In this document: positions 1 to 12,389 of the stretch, one piece after another
Layout: every line of letters begins with the position of its first letter
Position numbering within the stretch: position 1 is the stretch's first letter
NCBI GenBank assembly: GCA_026027325.1
Contig: JAMSLZ010000011.1
Span: 806,001 to 870,000 of the forward strand
DNA: 64,000 nt
Source: Actinomucor elegans
Lineage: Eukaryota; Mucoromycota; Mucoromycetes; Mucorales; Mucoraceae
Direction of reading: 5' to 3'
The notes under the pieces: model-generated
Database searches by the model: none
Told to the model about the DNA's origin: nothing
Seen by the model: the letters and a program-made list of their open reading frames with translations, nothing else
Made by a program: the position numbers and the translations under genes

Positions 1-1
1 T

Positions 2-667
2 TTGTTTATAGTGGTGATGCGTGCATTGAATATTTCTGAAATAGAAGGTATGGTGAACCAGGGTGGAAGGCAAGAAGAAATCAATAAAATTCCAATCTAT
101 CGCTTCAAAGTATCTGGCGACAACGATAGCAGTAGCAGTACCCATGAGCCTAGTGTCATGACCAGTACTGCGACCCAACAACCACAGACGCATAAAGAAA
201 AAGGATTTGTATTTAAACTATTGCGTTTTAGACGCCATCAACAGGCGATTATCGATGCAGAACAAGGATTAGGTCAATACGATGATATCTTTATCACTCC
301 AACTGAGGATGCTTTATGCTGTATTTGCTTATCGGAATACGAAAACAATGATCTAGTGTGCAAGCTATGGTGAGTATCTTAACATTTCTAGCAAGTACGA
401 TCATAGAATCTAATCATAGGCTCTTGTAGGTGTAATCATCACTTTCATAAAAGCTGTGTGACAGAATGGCTGGTATTAAACCGCAAATGTCCATTGTGTA
501 AACAAGACTTTAGAGGAACAAGGTACGAGAGTGACAGCGAAGATATAGATGATGATGTCGATGATGATGGCGTGGAAGAAGAAATGACTGAAGAAAGGCG
601 TCAAATAAATGAAAGAAGGGCAGCAGATGAAATCTCTATGACTCGGTTAAATAACAATTCGCATTAA
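2..667 (+). CDS. RING-H2 finger protein (5' partial)
   Basis: Probable E3 ubiquitin ligase; the 5' end lies outside the window. Two exons are visible, 2-369 and 430-667, joined across a 60-nt GT-AG intron (GTGAGT donor, TTGTAG acceptor). Splicing completes one RING-H2 domain: CCICLSEY in exon 1, then CNHHFHKSC and KCPLC in exon 2, giving the C-x2-C, C-x-H-x2-H-x2-C and C-x2-C zinc ligands. An acidic tail rich in D and E follows the RING. The part before the RING is low-complexity with a basic patch. Many fungal RING-H2 proteins carry N-terminal membrane or PA domains, but none can be judged here. Substrate and location are unknown. The ligand pattern is seen directly; the ligase role is family knowledge. 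Confidence 0.85.
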
Positions 668-1870
668 CTGTAAATAATGTATATATGTACTTAATAAAAA
701 CTGTATTATACCACTTAATGAACATTTATAATTATTTCAAATTCAAAAATGTATTTAGCATTGTTACATTTCCTAGTAGATTTTGGTCAAGCATCGTATT
801 TGATGACTAGCGCATACTTGTAATGGCCTATTGCATCTATAGAATCATTATTTAATTAAAATTCAGTAGATATATCATATTTTAGCCATTGGCTGTGAAG
901 TGTATATATTTTATGTACTTTAGGTCTAATAGTCAATAGACCTCTTGCTGATTTCATTTTAATACCGTATCTGAAAGGTTAAACATGTTTAGAATAAGCG
1001 GATTACATCTATTCAGTACTATGGTAGATTGGTGAAGAAAGGGAAATTTAAAACTCAGAAATCAAAATAAATACATCGACGATGAAGAGTGCAAATTTTT
1101 ACTTGGAATGCTTAACAACACCTGTCGAAATTATACCATTCAAACGAAAATTGGATTTTCTACAAGGAAAGTTAGTGGATATATTATCGGGGTTTACTAA
1201 TGTCTGTCTCAGTCAAGATACAATTATGAATATTACTGGATCAAAAAAAAAGAGCGCATGTTGTGTTATTTATTCTTCGCATTTGAAAACGGTATATTGG
1301 TGTTTAGGATGTTCCAGGCATTTTTTTATATTTCAAAGGATTATGTTGGATTAAATCCCATAATGCCAATGAAATCATCGCACCTGTAAACGAAGAGTGA
1401 TAGCACTAAAGTGCGTGTCTGCCACTTATCCGAGCAAGCTTCAAATACCAAGCATACAATAGTATGCTATTGCAGAGACGGTTTATTATCACACAAAGTG
1501 TTTTTTTTTATGTTTTGTATACTTGGTGCAATATTATCTTTCCAAAGTGCCTTCTTCTGTCAGTCACTTTATCAAGAACGGAGAAATTTAATGCAATCGT
1601 TTGTCAAATATACTATTTATTAGTCCCTTGAACATTATAGAGCCATCAATGTGCATATACCTCCTATTCTTTTTCTAGACATAGATAGTGATACCACTCT
1701 CGCCCTTCAAGTATTACATGGATAGAAAAAAAGCGTTCAAGCAATAATACCCGAAAAATTGCCATTTATTAAATGCAAGCGTGAGTGGTAAATAACTGCA
1801 ATGATCCTTTTATATTCTAGTCGGGTTTTACTATTCTCCTTTTGTTTTTCCTTGTACAAGTCTTAATATT
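668..1870. other. Intergenic region, no supported gene
   Basis: AT-rich spacer between the RING gene and the kinase gene, both on the plus strand. An AATAAA-like signal lies near 691, just after the RING stop. The short open frames at 1082-1354 and 1411-1623 have no recognisable motif, splice partner or composition shift. The last few hundred bases presumably hold the kinase promoter. Confidence 0.5.
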
Positions 1871-3157
1871 ATGATGACCAGTGATAAAAACCAGCCTCCA
1901 TTATCCTCCACGGGTGCGTTGCCCACTCTCCATAAGAGACAGGCATCCATTGGCTTGGGCATCGTAACAAAACTAACACCTGAATCAGACGATATCACCA
2001 ACTTTATCAAAGAACATCGCCAGAAGAGGCGCGAGAGTTTTAGTAAGAACGATACGTTCTTTGATACAGCCATTTATAGTCAAATGAAACCACCTCCGTC
2101 GCTGATCAAGTCCATCAACAAGACAAATCATTGTCATGGCCTGAACTCTGCTCATTATTATCACTGCCATCATCATGCCGCTATGCCTAATAGCAGCACA
2201 ACGCCGCCACCTAGCTTTGCCGATCGCATTCGAAATATTGTATTGGCCAATAGAAAAATTGCCGCTGCAGTGTGTACACCGTTGAGTAACGTGCTTCCAA
2301 TTCCTGAACCCAATATCGTGATCCACGATACAATGACTGAATATGAAGATATGCTCTTGCCATTTCCTGAAGAGAAAATTATTCCATTACCTAGCCCGGC
2401 TCCGCCTATGTATCAGGCAAAGGTAGATGAAGTACCACCACCTCCATCGCCTCCACCATCATCAAGTTCGGCTATTCCTGTCATTTCGCTGTCACCCAAT
2501 TTCTCACCTAACAAAACTAACGTGATACCATCATTACAAGATGTACCTATGCTTGGTGATGATGACGATGATGACAGCGTAATTACACATGAATATACCA
2601 TGTTTCCATCACCTACTCTGGTGATGGATGATCAATTGATTGGCAAGCATATATGGAAATTTCGTATTAAACAATTGCTGGGTGTAGGTGCGTTTTCCCG
2701 CGTCTTTTTAGCAGAAAACTTGGAAGAAGGTGGTAAGTTTGCGGTCAAGATGATTAACAAGAAGCGCATGTTGGAAGATGCTCGCGTTAAATCGAGTATA
2801 GAAAGAGAAATAGGTGTCTTGAAGGTATGCAATTTTTGTACAAAAAATCAACATGTGCGATTTGATAGCAATCCCCCTTTTTTTTTGTTGTTGTTACTGT
2901 ATAATAGTTCTTGGATCATGAGCGTATTGTTCAACTAGAAGCAACCATGGAAACAGAACAGCACTTGTGTATAGTATTAGAATATGTTCAAGGTGGTGAA
3001 TTGTTTGACTTCGTACAGCATATGCATACGGATATACATAAAGTCGGGATTCAATCTAACATTGACGAAATATTGATTAAACGGCTTGCTATGGAATTGA
3101 TTCAAGTAGTTTCATGGTTACATGAACATAATATTGTTCACCGTGATCTTAAACTAG

Positions 3158-3199
<42 letters not shown>

Positions 3200-3670
3200 T
3201 GACCTTGAAAGTCCTATAGCCTAACTTATTCAAATTTGATAGACATTCTGGTATACTTTGATGATGCTACGGGCGATGTTCCTCATATCAAAGTAACGGA
3301 TTTTGGTTTAGCACGTGTTGTAAATCCAGAAGAGCCTACCCTAACTACTCGCTGTGGCAGTGAAGAGTATGCAGCTCCTGAAATTGTGCAAAGTCTGGGG
3401 TATGACGGACGTTTAACGGACACTTGGTCCATAGGCATTATTATTTATGCGCTGCTAGTTGGTTATCTGCCATTTAGCTATGATCCGAACAAGGGCGAAA
3501 AGACGTCTCATTTGTTCCATCGTATTGTCATGGCTCAGGTGAAATGGCCTATCAATGATAACATTAGCAATGAAGCAAAGGACGTTGTAAATCAAATACT
3601 AGTTCGACAACCTGAGAAGAGGATCCGGTTACATCAAGTTGAAAAGCTGCCCTGGTTTGGCCTTTTGTAA
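1871..3670 (+). CDS. CAMK-like serine/threonine protein kinase
   Basis: Three exons, 1871-2824, 2908-3160 and 3243-3670, giving 544 aa. The first ~255 residues are disordered, rich in P and S, with an acidic DDDDD stretch. The kinase domain fills the C-terminal half: glycine loop LGVGAFSRVF (~268), FAVKMI lysine (~292), HRDLKLEN catalytic loop (~396, rebuilt across intron 2), DFGLA (~422) and YAAPEI (~447). All catalytic residues are present, so an active enzyme is expected. Order and style are those of the CAMK/SNF1-related group, but I cannot name the subfamily. The protein ends right after the kinase domain, so there is no C-terminal regulatory region. Intron 2 has GT followed directly by 32 A. 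The gene converges on the next one, 86 bp away. Confidence 0.88.
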
Positions 3671-3756
3671 ATGTAATAAAGTGTTTTATTCAGATAATTT
3701 TTTTTTTTTGTGATTGTATCTATGACAAAATAAGTCAATGTTCTATCGCATATTAT

Positions 3757-4577
3757 TTACAGTGGATGTATCTTGTTCATAGAAAAAGTGCAATACACAC
3801 ATCCATCTCCATTGGGTTCTACCCATTTACATTTGGATTGCTTGTGTTGGCTTTTCAAGAACTGCAGACGTTCCTTTTTCAGTAGATCAATGCCATTTTT
3901 ACAAGCTTCTAGTATCCAGTATTCGTCTGTAATACTATAAAAACGTGTTTGCTGCTGGATAAAACCAAATTGACCGTCTGATTTGCCACTTGTATGCCTA
4001 TATAACCCACCTTGTTTATGGATTAATTTAGGACCCGATTGGATGCCAAGATAAAATTGCATAGGAAGGTTCACAGGCTGTAGTGATAGTTCTATATTGT
4101 GATAGTGTAGATTATAATACAACCGAGGAGGCATAACATCTAAGCAAACATAGCGTTCATCGCGTAACAGGCGAAAGGACATGTCTATTTCATCTTTCAT
4201 TGCCACTTTGTGAATCGAGAATAATGGTAGCGGTTCATGTGGATGCGAATGCTCTATGCAATTTGTTAGTATATATAGAACATGTATGTCGATCTTTCTC
4301 TTTCTCTAGCGTTACCAATGTATACTCCGGGAGCTACTGGCGTTAGGAAACCTTCTTGTTGTTGGTCTTGATTTATCACTTCATAATATGTTTCTATTGA
4401 TCCTTCTTTATCCAATGGCAGAGTGAAGTTGTGCTGATCCAAATTAGAAAATACATCAAACGATCTCGATAAATGTACATGAAGCTGATATAGAGTCATG
4501 GTAGGTGAAACAAGGATATCCCTTGAACAATCTTTAGAAGATGCATGAATAAGGATAGCTTTAAATGTAGGGTCCAT
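3757..4577 (-). CDS. Unknown conserved-looking protein, 252 aa
   Basis: Two exons on the minus strand, 4577-4316 and 4253-3757, with a 62-nt GT-AG intron containing a TACTAAC-type branch site. The start is the first ATG (4577); the frame stays open six codons upstream without another ATG. The product is globular, mixed alpha/beta by eye, with no signal peptide or membrane segment. The C-terminal part carries two cysteine pairs (near KCKW and CVYC) that might bind metal, though the spacing fits no family I know. I do not recognise it. It converges with the kinase gene. Confidence 0.7.
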
Positions 4578-6962
4578 GATCGGAAGAATTGACACGTCTG
4601 AATGAAGAAAAGAAAAAAAGAGAGAAAGAAAAAGTTCTTTTTAAATAATATTTACTGGAATCAATAATGAATTATTAAAAGAAAATCACCAGCTGTATAT
4701 GGATATATTCATACCTTTACTTGTTTTAGGATACAATGAAGATCTCCTGTTATCAAGAAGCAGTGATATACACTCCTATTCATTCAATTAGTAGAATATC
4801 CTCGTTAACTCGAGCGCGATATTGCCGCGCGTGTAAGATAAACTGATAGCATTCTGAATTAGCAGAGAATAAAACGGATTGGACTCGATTAGGATATAGT
4901 TGGTGGTTCTATCGGTTGCACTCCTCCTTTTTATTTTCTGCTTTCTTGTCTATACATTCTGTTCTCGTGCATATAATGATCCGTACGGCATATATTAAAG
5001 TTTCATCTGGTGATTTGTCAAATCCGAACAAGTAGGAATCTGAAGCCTAGGCGTATTTCGTCTTCTTATGGTCATTCAGTAACAGTTGTGTTGCCCCTTT
5101 TGTTTGTCATTCGGAGATCAAGTTGCATACAATTGTTTGTTATGGTACGTGAAGGGACTCTTTTGGTCATTTGATATAAGAGGCGGGAAAAGTTAATCTC
5201 ACCATAGTTGGTTTTTAATTGAAGGATATATACTTTACCTACTTTCCTCCAAGGCCCTCACATCAGTCAAGTATCCTTGTTAACTGAAGGGATGAAACAG
5301 TCATTTAGTTGTTTTTTTACCTTTCATTCTAAACAGGAACTTCCAATCAGATTTGAGTTCGGCCAAAGCCGATAACATGTATCGCATCAAATCAGAGCCT
5401 TTTACTTAATTTTAAAATAATAGAAAATAATTGATATTACCAAAATACGTCATCATTGTTTATACAAACTTCTGTTGAATATCTAATACTGCTACTTTTC
5501 TTTTAACAACATCAAGTTTACTATGGAAAAATAATCAACCGACTCTTCTATACTTAAAAAGAAGTATACATAAATTCTGGTGAGCATTCTGAAAGGGGTC
5601 ACTTATAATTGCATTATAAGCTGTGCTTTTTTTTTTAAAAAAAAAAGTGATGTAAAAATATCTCATATGGCACTATCTTGATTTTTATTGAATTTCAGTA
5701 ACTTCAGTGATTGAAAGCCATCTTCTTTGAATTCCATCACTACGGGCCAACTCTAAAATACTTGATAAATTTTGACTCCCCACCTTCTGCATACTAACGA
5801 ACTATTGTTGATACATGCAGTACATTTTAACAAATTTTTTGAGCAATTTGATGGAAGACAAAAGTAACGCAAATATAATTGAATATTTTCTTTAGTTAAT
5901 TAAGGCACCTTTAACAAAAAAAAAGTGAAATTCATGCTATCTATTTGACTACTCTCTGCGGAATATCAAGTATTTGGAAACCCATATAGGCATCAATAAT
6001 ATCAGTAGTAACTCTATTTAAATGAGAACCGCAATAATCTACCTAGAAGCTAGCGAGGACCATTTTGTTATTACGACTCAAGAAGGATCACGTTGCCATG
6101 AGATCTATATTCTTAATTCTTCCAACTAGACCGCTAATGATGCTTATTACTACAATTGTCTAGTATAAAATAATGTATACAAGTCAGAAAAATATTCTTC
6201 AATATTAGTAACTAGATGAGAAGGCTTCCCTGTGAGTACTTCTTGCTTTTCATACCTATGGATCAGTCTATATTATTATCTCAAGTGTGAATACTCATAC
6301 AATATGTGGTGGTGAACCTGGAGAAACCCAATTTCAAAAGAGGATTCAATGTAGATAAGCTTTTTCACTAACCTGACAGTTGATCACCACATGATAGATT
6401 ATAAGGGCATTGTTATCTTAAAGGAGCGGTATTCCTAATTTCTTAGAGTATATATCAATGAGATGATTCAACGTATAATGGTACTGCACATCTTCTGCAG
6501 TAACGCAAGTATCTCCCCTGCAAGATAATAGACGTAAATTCAGCTCCTTCATTCGTGAGACTTAAGAGACAGTATATACTGATTTCTTGTATTTGGTTGA
6601 AAATGCCCTTAACGTCTCTCAATTGTTGCTTCAATCGATATCTGATCTGTTAGTCGAAGATCCAAGATAACTGTGCTTTGTAATGACGTCCAAGTCCGTT
6701 ATACGTTCCAATGAAGGGAGGAAACAGCAGAAAAATGTCATAGACTTATATGTTGAAGATTGCCCAAGTAATACAAAAGTCGAGAATTGCCGTATTTACA
6801 AGCTCTATGACTGCTTATCCAAAAGCTGCTATCTATACCATCATTTTGAGATTTGGATGAAATGTGAAAATCAAATCAATTGCCACGAATAGTGCTATAA
6901 GATAATGTAAAAGGAATCTTGAAAAGATAAATTCTAGACTTCAAAAATGCCACATAGTCTGG

Positions 6963-6997
<35 letters not shown>

Positions 6998-7581
6998 TTT
7001 TTTGAAAAACGTCTTTACAAATATTCATTGTATAAAAACCATAGCAGAGATATATAGTAAGTGATCGCCGCTATTCAGCTGTTTAAGCCATATTACGAAA
7101 GAAGCTTTTACTATTGATATATTTAATTTCAAATGGTCAGCCTAAATAGATTAATCAATTTTATTTTTTATACTACCTTTTTTTCTCTCTCTAAGTTTTA
7201 GATGATGCACTAATGGTATAGGCTATAGTCTCAAGGTGCCTACATAGTACGTACTAAAGTATAGATCCAACTTGTTTCCTAAAAACTTTTTGTATTATTA
7301 CCAGAAATTTGGAGAAATGTCTATGATTCATACATAAATATCTATTATTGATGAAAACTTTAATTATCTGCAAATTTTCTTTGCGTCTATCCCAACTTTT
7401 TCATAATGAATTTTTTCTTTCCTGCAGCTTAGCTGTTACTGCTTGCTGCTGCGTAATTTCTAATTGCCGCTAGCCAATCAGAAATTATACAATCAGATGC
7501 CGCTCTGACAAGCAAGGCGGCATAGCATTTGCACTTAATATTGGGTATGCCCCCCTCTCTATCTAATACTTTCTATTAAAA
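4578..7581. other. 3-kb intergenic region with palindromes and poly-A
   Basis: No supportable gene. Open frames are short, for example 6683-6892, without motifs. Structures seen: a perfect 8-3-8 palindrome at 5602-5620, followed by T10A10 at 5627-5646, and an A31 tract at 6965-6995. The stretch 5.9-6.6 kb has fewer homopolymers and could be a decayed coding remnant, but no frame can be followed. The last 150 bp before 7582 hold the GEP3 promoter. Confidence 0.5.
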
Positions 7582-9291
7582 ATGAGCAAATTAATTTCGA
7601 GAATACCCTCGATCGCGCAACGTAGCTGTAGAAAAACTACCTTTCAACAATCAAAGCTAGCATTACAGATCTGTTCTTTTCCAGTATTGAAAGGATCTCA
7701 CCTGCTTACGCGATCTGTTGCGCTTGGACCTTGGAATCTTCGATCAAAAGCCTGGTATAGTACATTACCCATTGAAGAATCTGATCCTACAACATCAGCA
7801 CTTGGTGATTGCCCAGGCTGTGGTGCGCCTTTTCAAAAAGCGGATCGTAGCAAACCTGGATTCCTAGCTGAAAGAAAAGCCACTCAATCAGGTGTTAACA
7901 AAAAGAAGCAAAACAAGTCGCTAAGCAATGAAGAATATCAAGCTATGTTAGCCGATCTCGACCCCGAAACACTTGCACTTTTAGAAGGCGGTTCTGTACC
8001 AACAGAAGAAGAATCAAACGATCAACCTACTCACCAAATTCAAGAGCGCAACGTCTGTCAACGATGCTATGCTTTGCAACACCACAACAATACCACGACT
8101 GATTCTACACCTGCTTTTTTGCGTGCCTCTCAACAATATGGCTCTCTGGAGTTTCTCAAAACAAAACAGGACCCTTTGATTGTGGCAGTGTTGGATGTCA
8201 CCGATTTACCTGCATCTTTGGGTGATTTGCCCAAGCTGATCAGCAAGAATCCCGGTGCGCGTATCCTATTGGCGGCCAACAAGATGGACATTTTACCTGC
8301 TTCAGCCAGACGTCATGAACAGCGTATTCGTGATTGGATTTTGCAGCATGTCAAATCGCTGGGTCTACCAACACAACAAATCCTGTCAGTGACATTGATC
8401 AGCGCCAAGAAAGGATGGGGTATTCCTACGCTAATGCGTAAAATGGATCGCGAGAAGCGACCTACAGATGATATCTATCTAGTAGGGTGCACTAATGTTG
8501 GTAAATCTGCTTTGGTGAACCAATTCATGTCACAGATTCGAGGTACTTTGGATGCTGAAGGACGTCGCTTCAAGTCTCAATTGAAAGCTCAATATAAAAT
8601 CACCAGCTCAGCTATTCCAGGTACTACCATGGGTACAATCAAAGTGCCTTTGCATGCGTTGGGTATGTCTTCTGAAGAAGATGAAAATTGGGAAAAGCGT
8701 CGTTTTGTTACCCGTGATCGCTACTTGATCGATACACCTGGTGTCATCAATGACCAACAATTGATTCATCAACTTGGCTTTTCTGAGCAAAAGAAACTCG
8801 TAAATCAAAAAGAAATGAATCCAGTCACTTTTAAATTGGAGCCAGGCAAGTCTTTGCTATTAAAACCTCTGGTGCGTATTGATTTGTTGGAATCAAGCAG
8901 CCCTGTCTTGATGACCTTGTTTAGCCCCTTGGCGCCTCACTTGACACGAACAGAAAAGTTACCGCCTGCGCATGCCTTGGAAGAAAGAGTCAACAACTTG
9001 CGTCCTGTTAAAGATGAAAGTATCTTGAGGATGAGCTCTCTGAAACCGATGGATGAAATCATTCGCGTCAATGGTATGCATCGTTCGCATGCTACAGTGG
9101 ATTTTAGCTTTGCTGGTGTGGGTTGGGTTTCTTTGACTGGCGAGTTTAACCAAGCCAAGTTCAGAGTCTGGCTACCCAAGGACGTGAAACCTCATCAAGC
9201 ATTTAGTATGCGTGACCCTCCTTTCTTGCCTTATGAATACAGAGGCTCTATCAGAAAGTTCTTTGGCTCTGGCGAAAGAACACGTAAATAG
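7582..9291 (+). CDS. GEP3: Mitochondrial circularly permuted GTPase, GEP3/MTG3 (YqeH-like)
   Basis: Single-exon gene, 569 aa. In the YqeH/GEP3 family these GTPases act in assembly of the small mitochondrial ribosomal subunit. The N-terminus is basic and S/R-rich, fitting a mitochondrial presequence. A zinc-binding pair follows: CPGCG near residue 77 and CQRC near 159. The GTPase motifs are in permuted order, the family hallmark: G4 NKMD (~233) and an SAKK G5-like motif come before the G1 P-loop GCTNVGKS (~302), and G3 DTPGV (~384) comes after. The C-terminal third is the YqeH-type tail. The start is the only ATG giving the presequence. Length fits the yeast protein. All GTP-binding motifs look intact. 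Confidence 0.93.
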   Translation: MSKLISRIPSIAQRSCRKTTFQQSKLALQICSFPVLKGSHLLTRSVALGPWNLRSKAWYSTLPIEESDPTTSALGDCPGCGAPFQKADRSKPGFLAERKATQSGVNKKKQNKSLSNEEYQAMLADLDPETLALLEGGSVPTEEESNDQPTHQIQERNVCQRCYALQHHNNTTTDSTPAFLRASQQYGSLEFLKTKQDPLIVAVLDVTDLPASLGDLPKLISKNPGARILLAANKMDILPASARRHEQRIRDWILQHVKSLGLPTQQILSVTLISAKKGWGIPTLMRKMDREKRPTDDIYLVGCTNVGKSALVNQFMSQIRGTLDAEGRRFKSQLKAQYKITSSAIPGTTMGTIKVPLHALGMSSEEDENWEKRRFVTRDRYLIDTPGVINDQQLIHQLGFSEQKKLVNQKEMNPVTFKLEPGKSLLLKPLVRIDLLESSSPVLMTLFSPLAPHLTRTEKLPPAHALEERVNNLRPVKDESILRMSSLKPMDEIIRVNGMHRSHATVDFSFAGVGWVSLTGEFNQAKFRVWLPKDVKPHQAFSMRDPPFLPYEYRGSIRKFFGSGERTRK

Positions 9292-9779
9292 AAGTCAATG
9301 ACAGATTTAATTGTACATAGTAATATTGCATTATTGAGATGAATAAAAGAAAATTAGAACTTGTAATAAGAGTAGATACATTTGTATGAATCATGTCCAC
9401 TTAGTTTTATAAAAATCAATATGAATAAGGATATACTAGTTGTTGGCGATTCGGCAGAAGCAATGTCTCTTATTCTGGGTATAAAATACGATTGATTGAT
9501 TCAACAACACTAGATATAATAGTAATTTGTTCATATATTTCTTTTTCAATAGTATAATAATGTCGAAATCAGTGAGTCATTACAATACGGTCGCTCATTT
9601 CTGGAATATTGCTATGACACAGGCACTGTCTTTTAATATGTAAGTTAATGTTTATAAACATATCAGAGTTTAATAGAAAGGATTTATTGAATTTTCTATT
9701 GCTGCTGCTATTGCTGCATTGAAAATGGTATGATGAATAGTGATAGTAATAATAATAAAAATATTATAGCAATAGGATA
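9292..9779. other. Convergent 3' intergenic region
   Basis: AT-rich 3' flanks of GEP3 (plus) and the coiled-coil gene (minus). AATAAA-like signals occur near 9342. A short imperfect TGCTGC-type run lies near 9700. Nothing else is seen. Confidence 0.5.
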
Positions 9780-11121
9780 TTAAGGCGACTTGGCAGTGCT
9801 CTCAGGCAAAGGTGAACATAAAACTCTAGCCTTTTCTAATATTTCTACACGGGCACCATACATGATAAAAGGTGGGCAAACACAAAACTGGATAATACCC
9901 GACTCTTGACCGTCTTCATCAATCATTGTCTTTGGATCAAATAGCTCTGAACCTTCACCGACAGCAGCAGCAGCAATCTCCACTTCTTGACCGCGTACAG
10001 CGTATCCGATCTGTGAAGCACGATCAACTAAACTCTTCAACATGACTGAGTACTTCTTCTTTGTATCTTTTTCTTCTAAATCATGCTTTTCCATAGCAGG
10101 ATATGCTTTCAAAAGTGAAGTATACAATGAATTAAACATGCGCTTATTGAACTTTTGAATTTCTTGTTGAATATCTGATCCAGGTACGTTGCCTGTCACC
10201 ACGATCTTTGCCATTTCCTGTCTTAGACGTGTACAAAACGTAGGCTCATAGCGGTCAAACCACATATGCAACTGAGTATAAGGCTGTGAGATCCTGAGGC
10301 CTGTAAACGCGTTATAGCTCATGTTTTGCACAAGTACATCCATCAAGAACTTTTCGGTCAACATTTGGATACGAGGCTTTGGTAAAGGATCGCCAAGTTT
10401 GCGAATAGCTTCGTTCAAATTGACCCAAAAGCTACTGATGGCTGTGGTGGCTGTACCGGGCTCGCAATCTTGCGTTAAAGCTATACTTAATGTTTTAATC
10501 GACGCTTTCAATTCCTGTAACGAGGCTTGGATACTCAAGGCGTTGTCGTTGGTGGCTCGTCGAGAACGGATATGTTCATTGTAATTATCCAGAAGCTGTT
10601 GCTGGTCTTTTTGACGCATGATCATACGTTCCTGTGAGACACGCGTTTTTTCTGCTAGGTCTGTATTGACATGGCGAAGGTAGGAGAGCTCTTGATCCAG
10701 ATGATGAAATAGTTCTTTCTTTTGTTTTATCTCCAAGACCATCTGGGCTAAATTAGGTGAAAGCCCATTGTTAGCAGCGGGAGCAGATGTTGTGTTCGAG
10801 CTGGCATTACGAATCTCGGTCGTGGCTGATACTGTAGGTGGCGCTACTACTGTAGCAGTGGTTTGTGCTGGTGGTGGAGCAGTAGATGACACTGACATGG
10901 GCGTGATAGGCGAAACAATCTCGGCTTCGTTGTTTGTATTTTGAGTTTCTACAGGTTTTGTTTCCAAGATTTCGACATCTGTCTTGGTATTCTCGGCGTT
11001 AGGAGGGGCAGTAATAGTTGGTGATTCTGATGGAGTTGTGGCTATACCGAGAAAGAGTAAATGAAAATGCGTTTTTATTAGTTTCCAACTATGTGTATAT
11101 TATACAAGGCTTACTTTGCAT
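9780..11121 (-). CDS. Coiled-coil protein of unknown function with a 7-nt first coding exon
   Basis: Model: exon 1 is 11121-11115 (ATG CAA A, only 7 nt) and exon 2 is 11041-9780, with intron 11042-11114 (GTAAGC donor, TATAG acceptor), giving 422 aa. The large exon has no good ATG near its 5' end, but reads in frame up to the acceptor, which is why I place the start in the tiny exon. Residues ~1-85 are low-complexity, rich in T, A and P. Then comes a long coiled coil (LEIKQKKELFHHLDQELSYL region) and a helical globular C-terminal half. I recognise no domain. It could be a structural or scaffold protein; no function is assigned. Confidence 0.72.
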
Positions 11122-11428
11122 ATTCTTCTTGATAAGGTATACGAAAAGAAAGAGAAAACTACAGACAAAGAGAGACTATACATCTTAATTTACCCAAATA
11201 AACTGACCTTCGTGGCTTTGCTCCGACACAACGTGCCAAAATGCGCTTCAGTTTTCAAGACCTTTTCGTATTCAAAATCACTCTAAAACTCTGCTTATGT
11301 TTATAAGTCTTACCACCTCTGTTTTTGTCGACCGAATCTATCTTTTTTTTTAATAGTAAAGGAATGGTTTTGTACAGTATACATTGCAGTATGGGTAGCA
11401 TTATACAATTTATTTTAAACAACCGCGC
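11122..11428. other. Short intergenic region
   Basis: Upstream region of the coiled-coil gene and 3' flank of the DUF4112-like gene. No motif recognised. Confidence 0.4.
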
Positions 11429-12052
11429 TTATTTTGTAGCACTATTCGATAGTTGATTCTGTCGATCTCTTTCCATTAATACGCTTGTAGGTTCAGATAA
11501 CTGTCCAGCTTGTTTTCCAACATCTAAGGCAGCAGTTTCTGCTTTTGTGGCGCCTTGTCTTGCTCTTTCGTATAGAAACCTTCTTAGAATACGCGCATTT
11601 TTACTATGTGCTCTGTACAACATGTCTAAAAGTATTCCTAGAATTGGTATCAAGCCTAACTATAACACAATGAGTCATTATGGAAATCGATAAACTAGTG
11701 AGCACTAATACCAAAAAATCAATGCTGACATGATACAACATTCTACGCTTAATTGATCTGGGCAATTCACACTGACAAGCCAGTCGGTACAATGATAAAG
11801 CATATAATAAGGATATCACTTTCCCGAAAATTGGAATAAACTCTACCATGTATGCTTTATATGAGCCACTGTCTACAAATTATAGCCACACTTACCAAGT
11901 AATACATCATATCCTACCCAGCAGCAGCAAATCTTGATCATTTCATCAAACTTTTTCATTCGACGTGTATAGATATCCAATACTCTTGCATCTCTTTCAG
12001 ATAATTGAATTTCTGGTTCAGCCACTTTCTTTCTCCATAAAATATTACTCAT
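11429..12052 (-). CDS. DUF4112-like small membrane protein
   Basis: Three exons, 12052-11896, 11842-11712 and 11659-11429, with 53- and 52-nt introns, giving 172 aa. Splicing joins YDVLL to EFIPIFGKVISLLY and IDFLL to GLIPILGILLDMLY. The paired motif, hydrophobic-x-P-I/L-x-G followed by a hydrophobic helix, is the duplicated core typical of fungal DUF4112 proteins. Two or three hydrophobic helices are expected, with a basic C-terminal part (RRFLYERARQ) and a polar tail. The function of the family is unknown. The ATG at 12052 precedes the conserved part by ~50 residues. An in-frame upstream extension exists but is F-rich low complexity and looks like UTR. Confidence 0.75.
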
Positions 12053-12350
12053 TCTTTTGACTTGTTGAGTGAAAAGAAAGAAAAAAAAACTAGAAAAAAA
12101 AAATGAAACAGGAACCAGCAAACGGTCATTTCCAAAGAATGGCAATTCCTTTATTTAGTTTTGCAGCAGCAGCACTCTGACGTCAACTATATTAAAGCTT
12201 GTGATGCGGCGCCAATTGACTTTTTCTTTTGTCATTGTCCGAAGCCAAACTATAATTGCGTATTTACCGGTGAAAATCATTGTTTCTTGGTTTAGCTATA
12301 GGACTAGCAGCCTTCTGAAGTCCGTTTTTTTAATACACAGTATTAACAAA

Positions 12351-12389
<39 letters not shown>

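Noticed and set aside
6683..6892. 70-codon frame in the 5-7 kb spacer
   Set aside because: No motif, no homologous neighbour, and followed shortly by an A31 tract; chance length for this composition.
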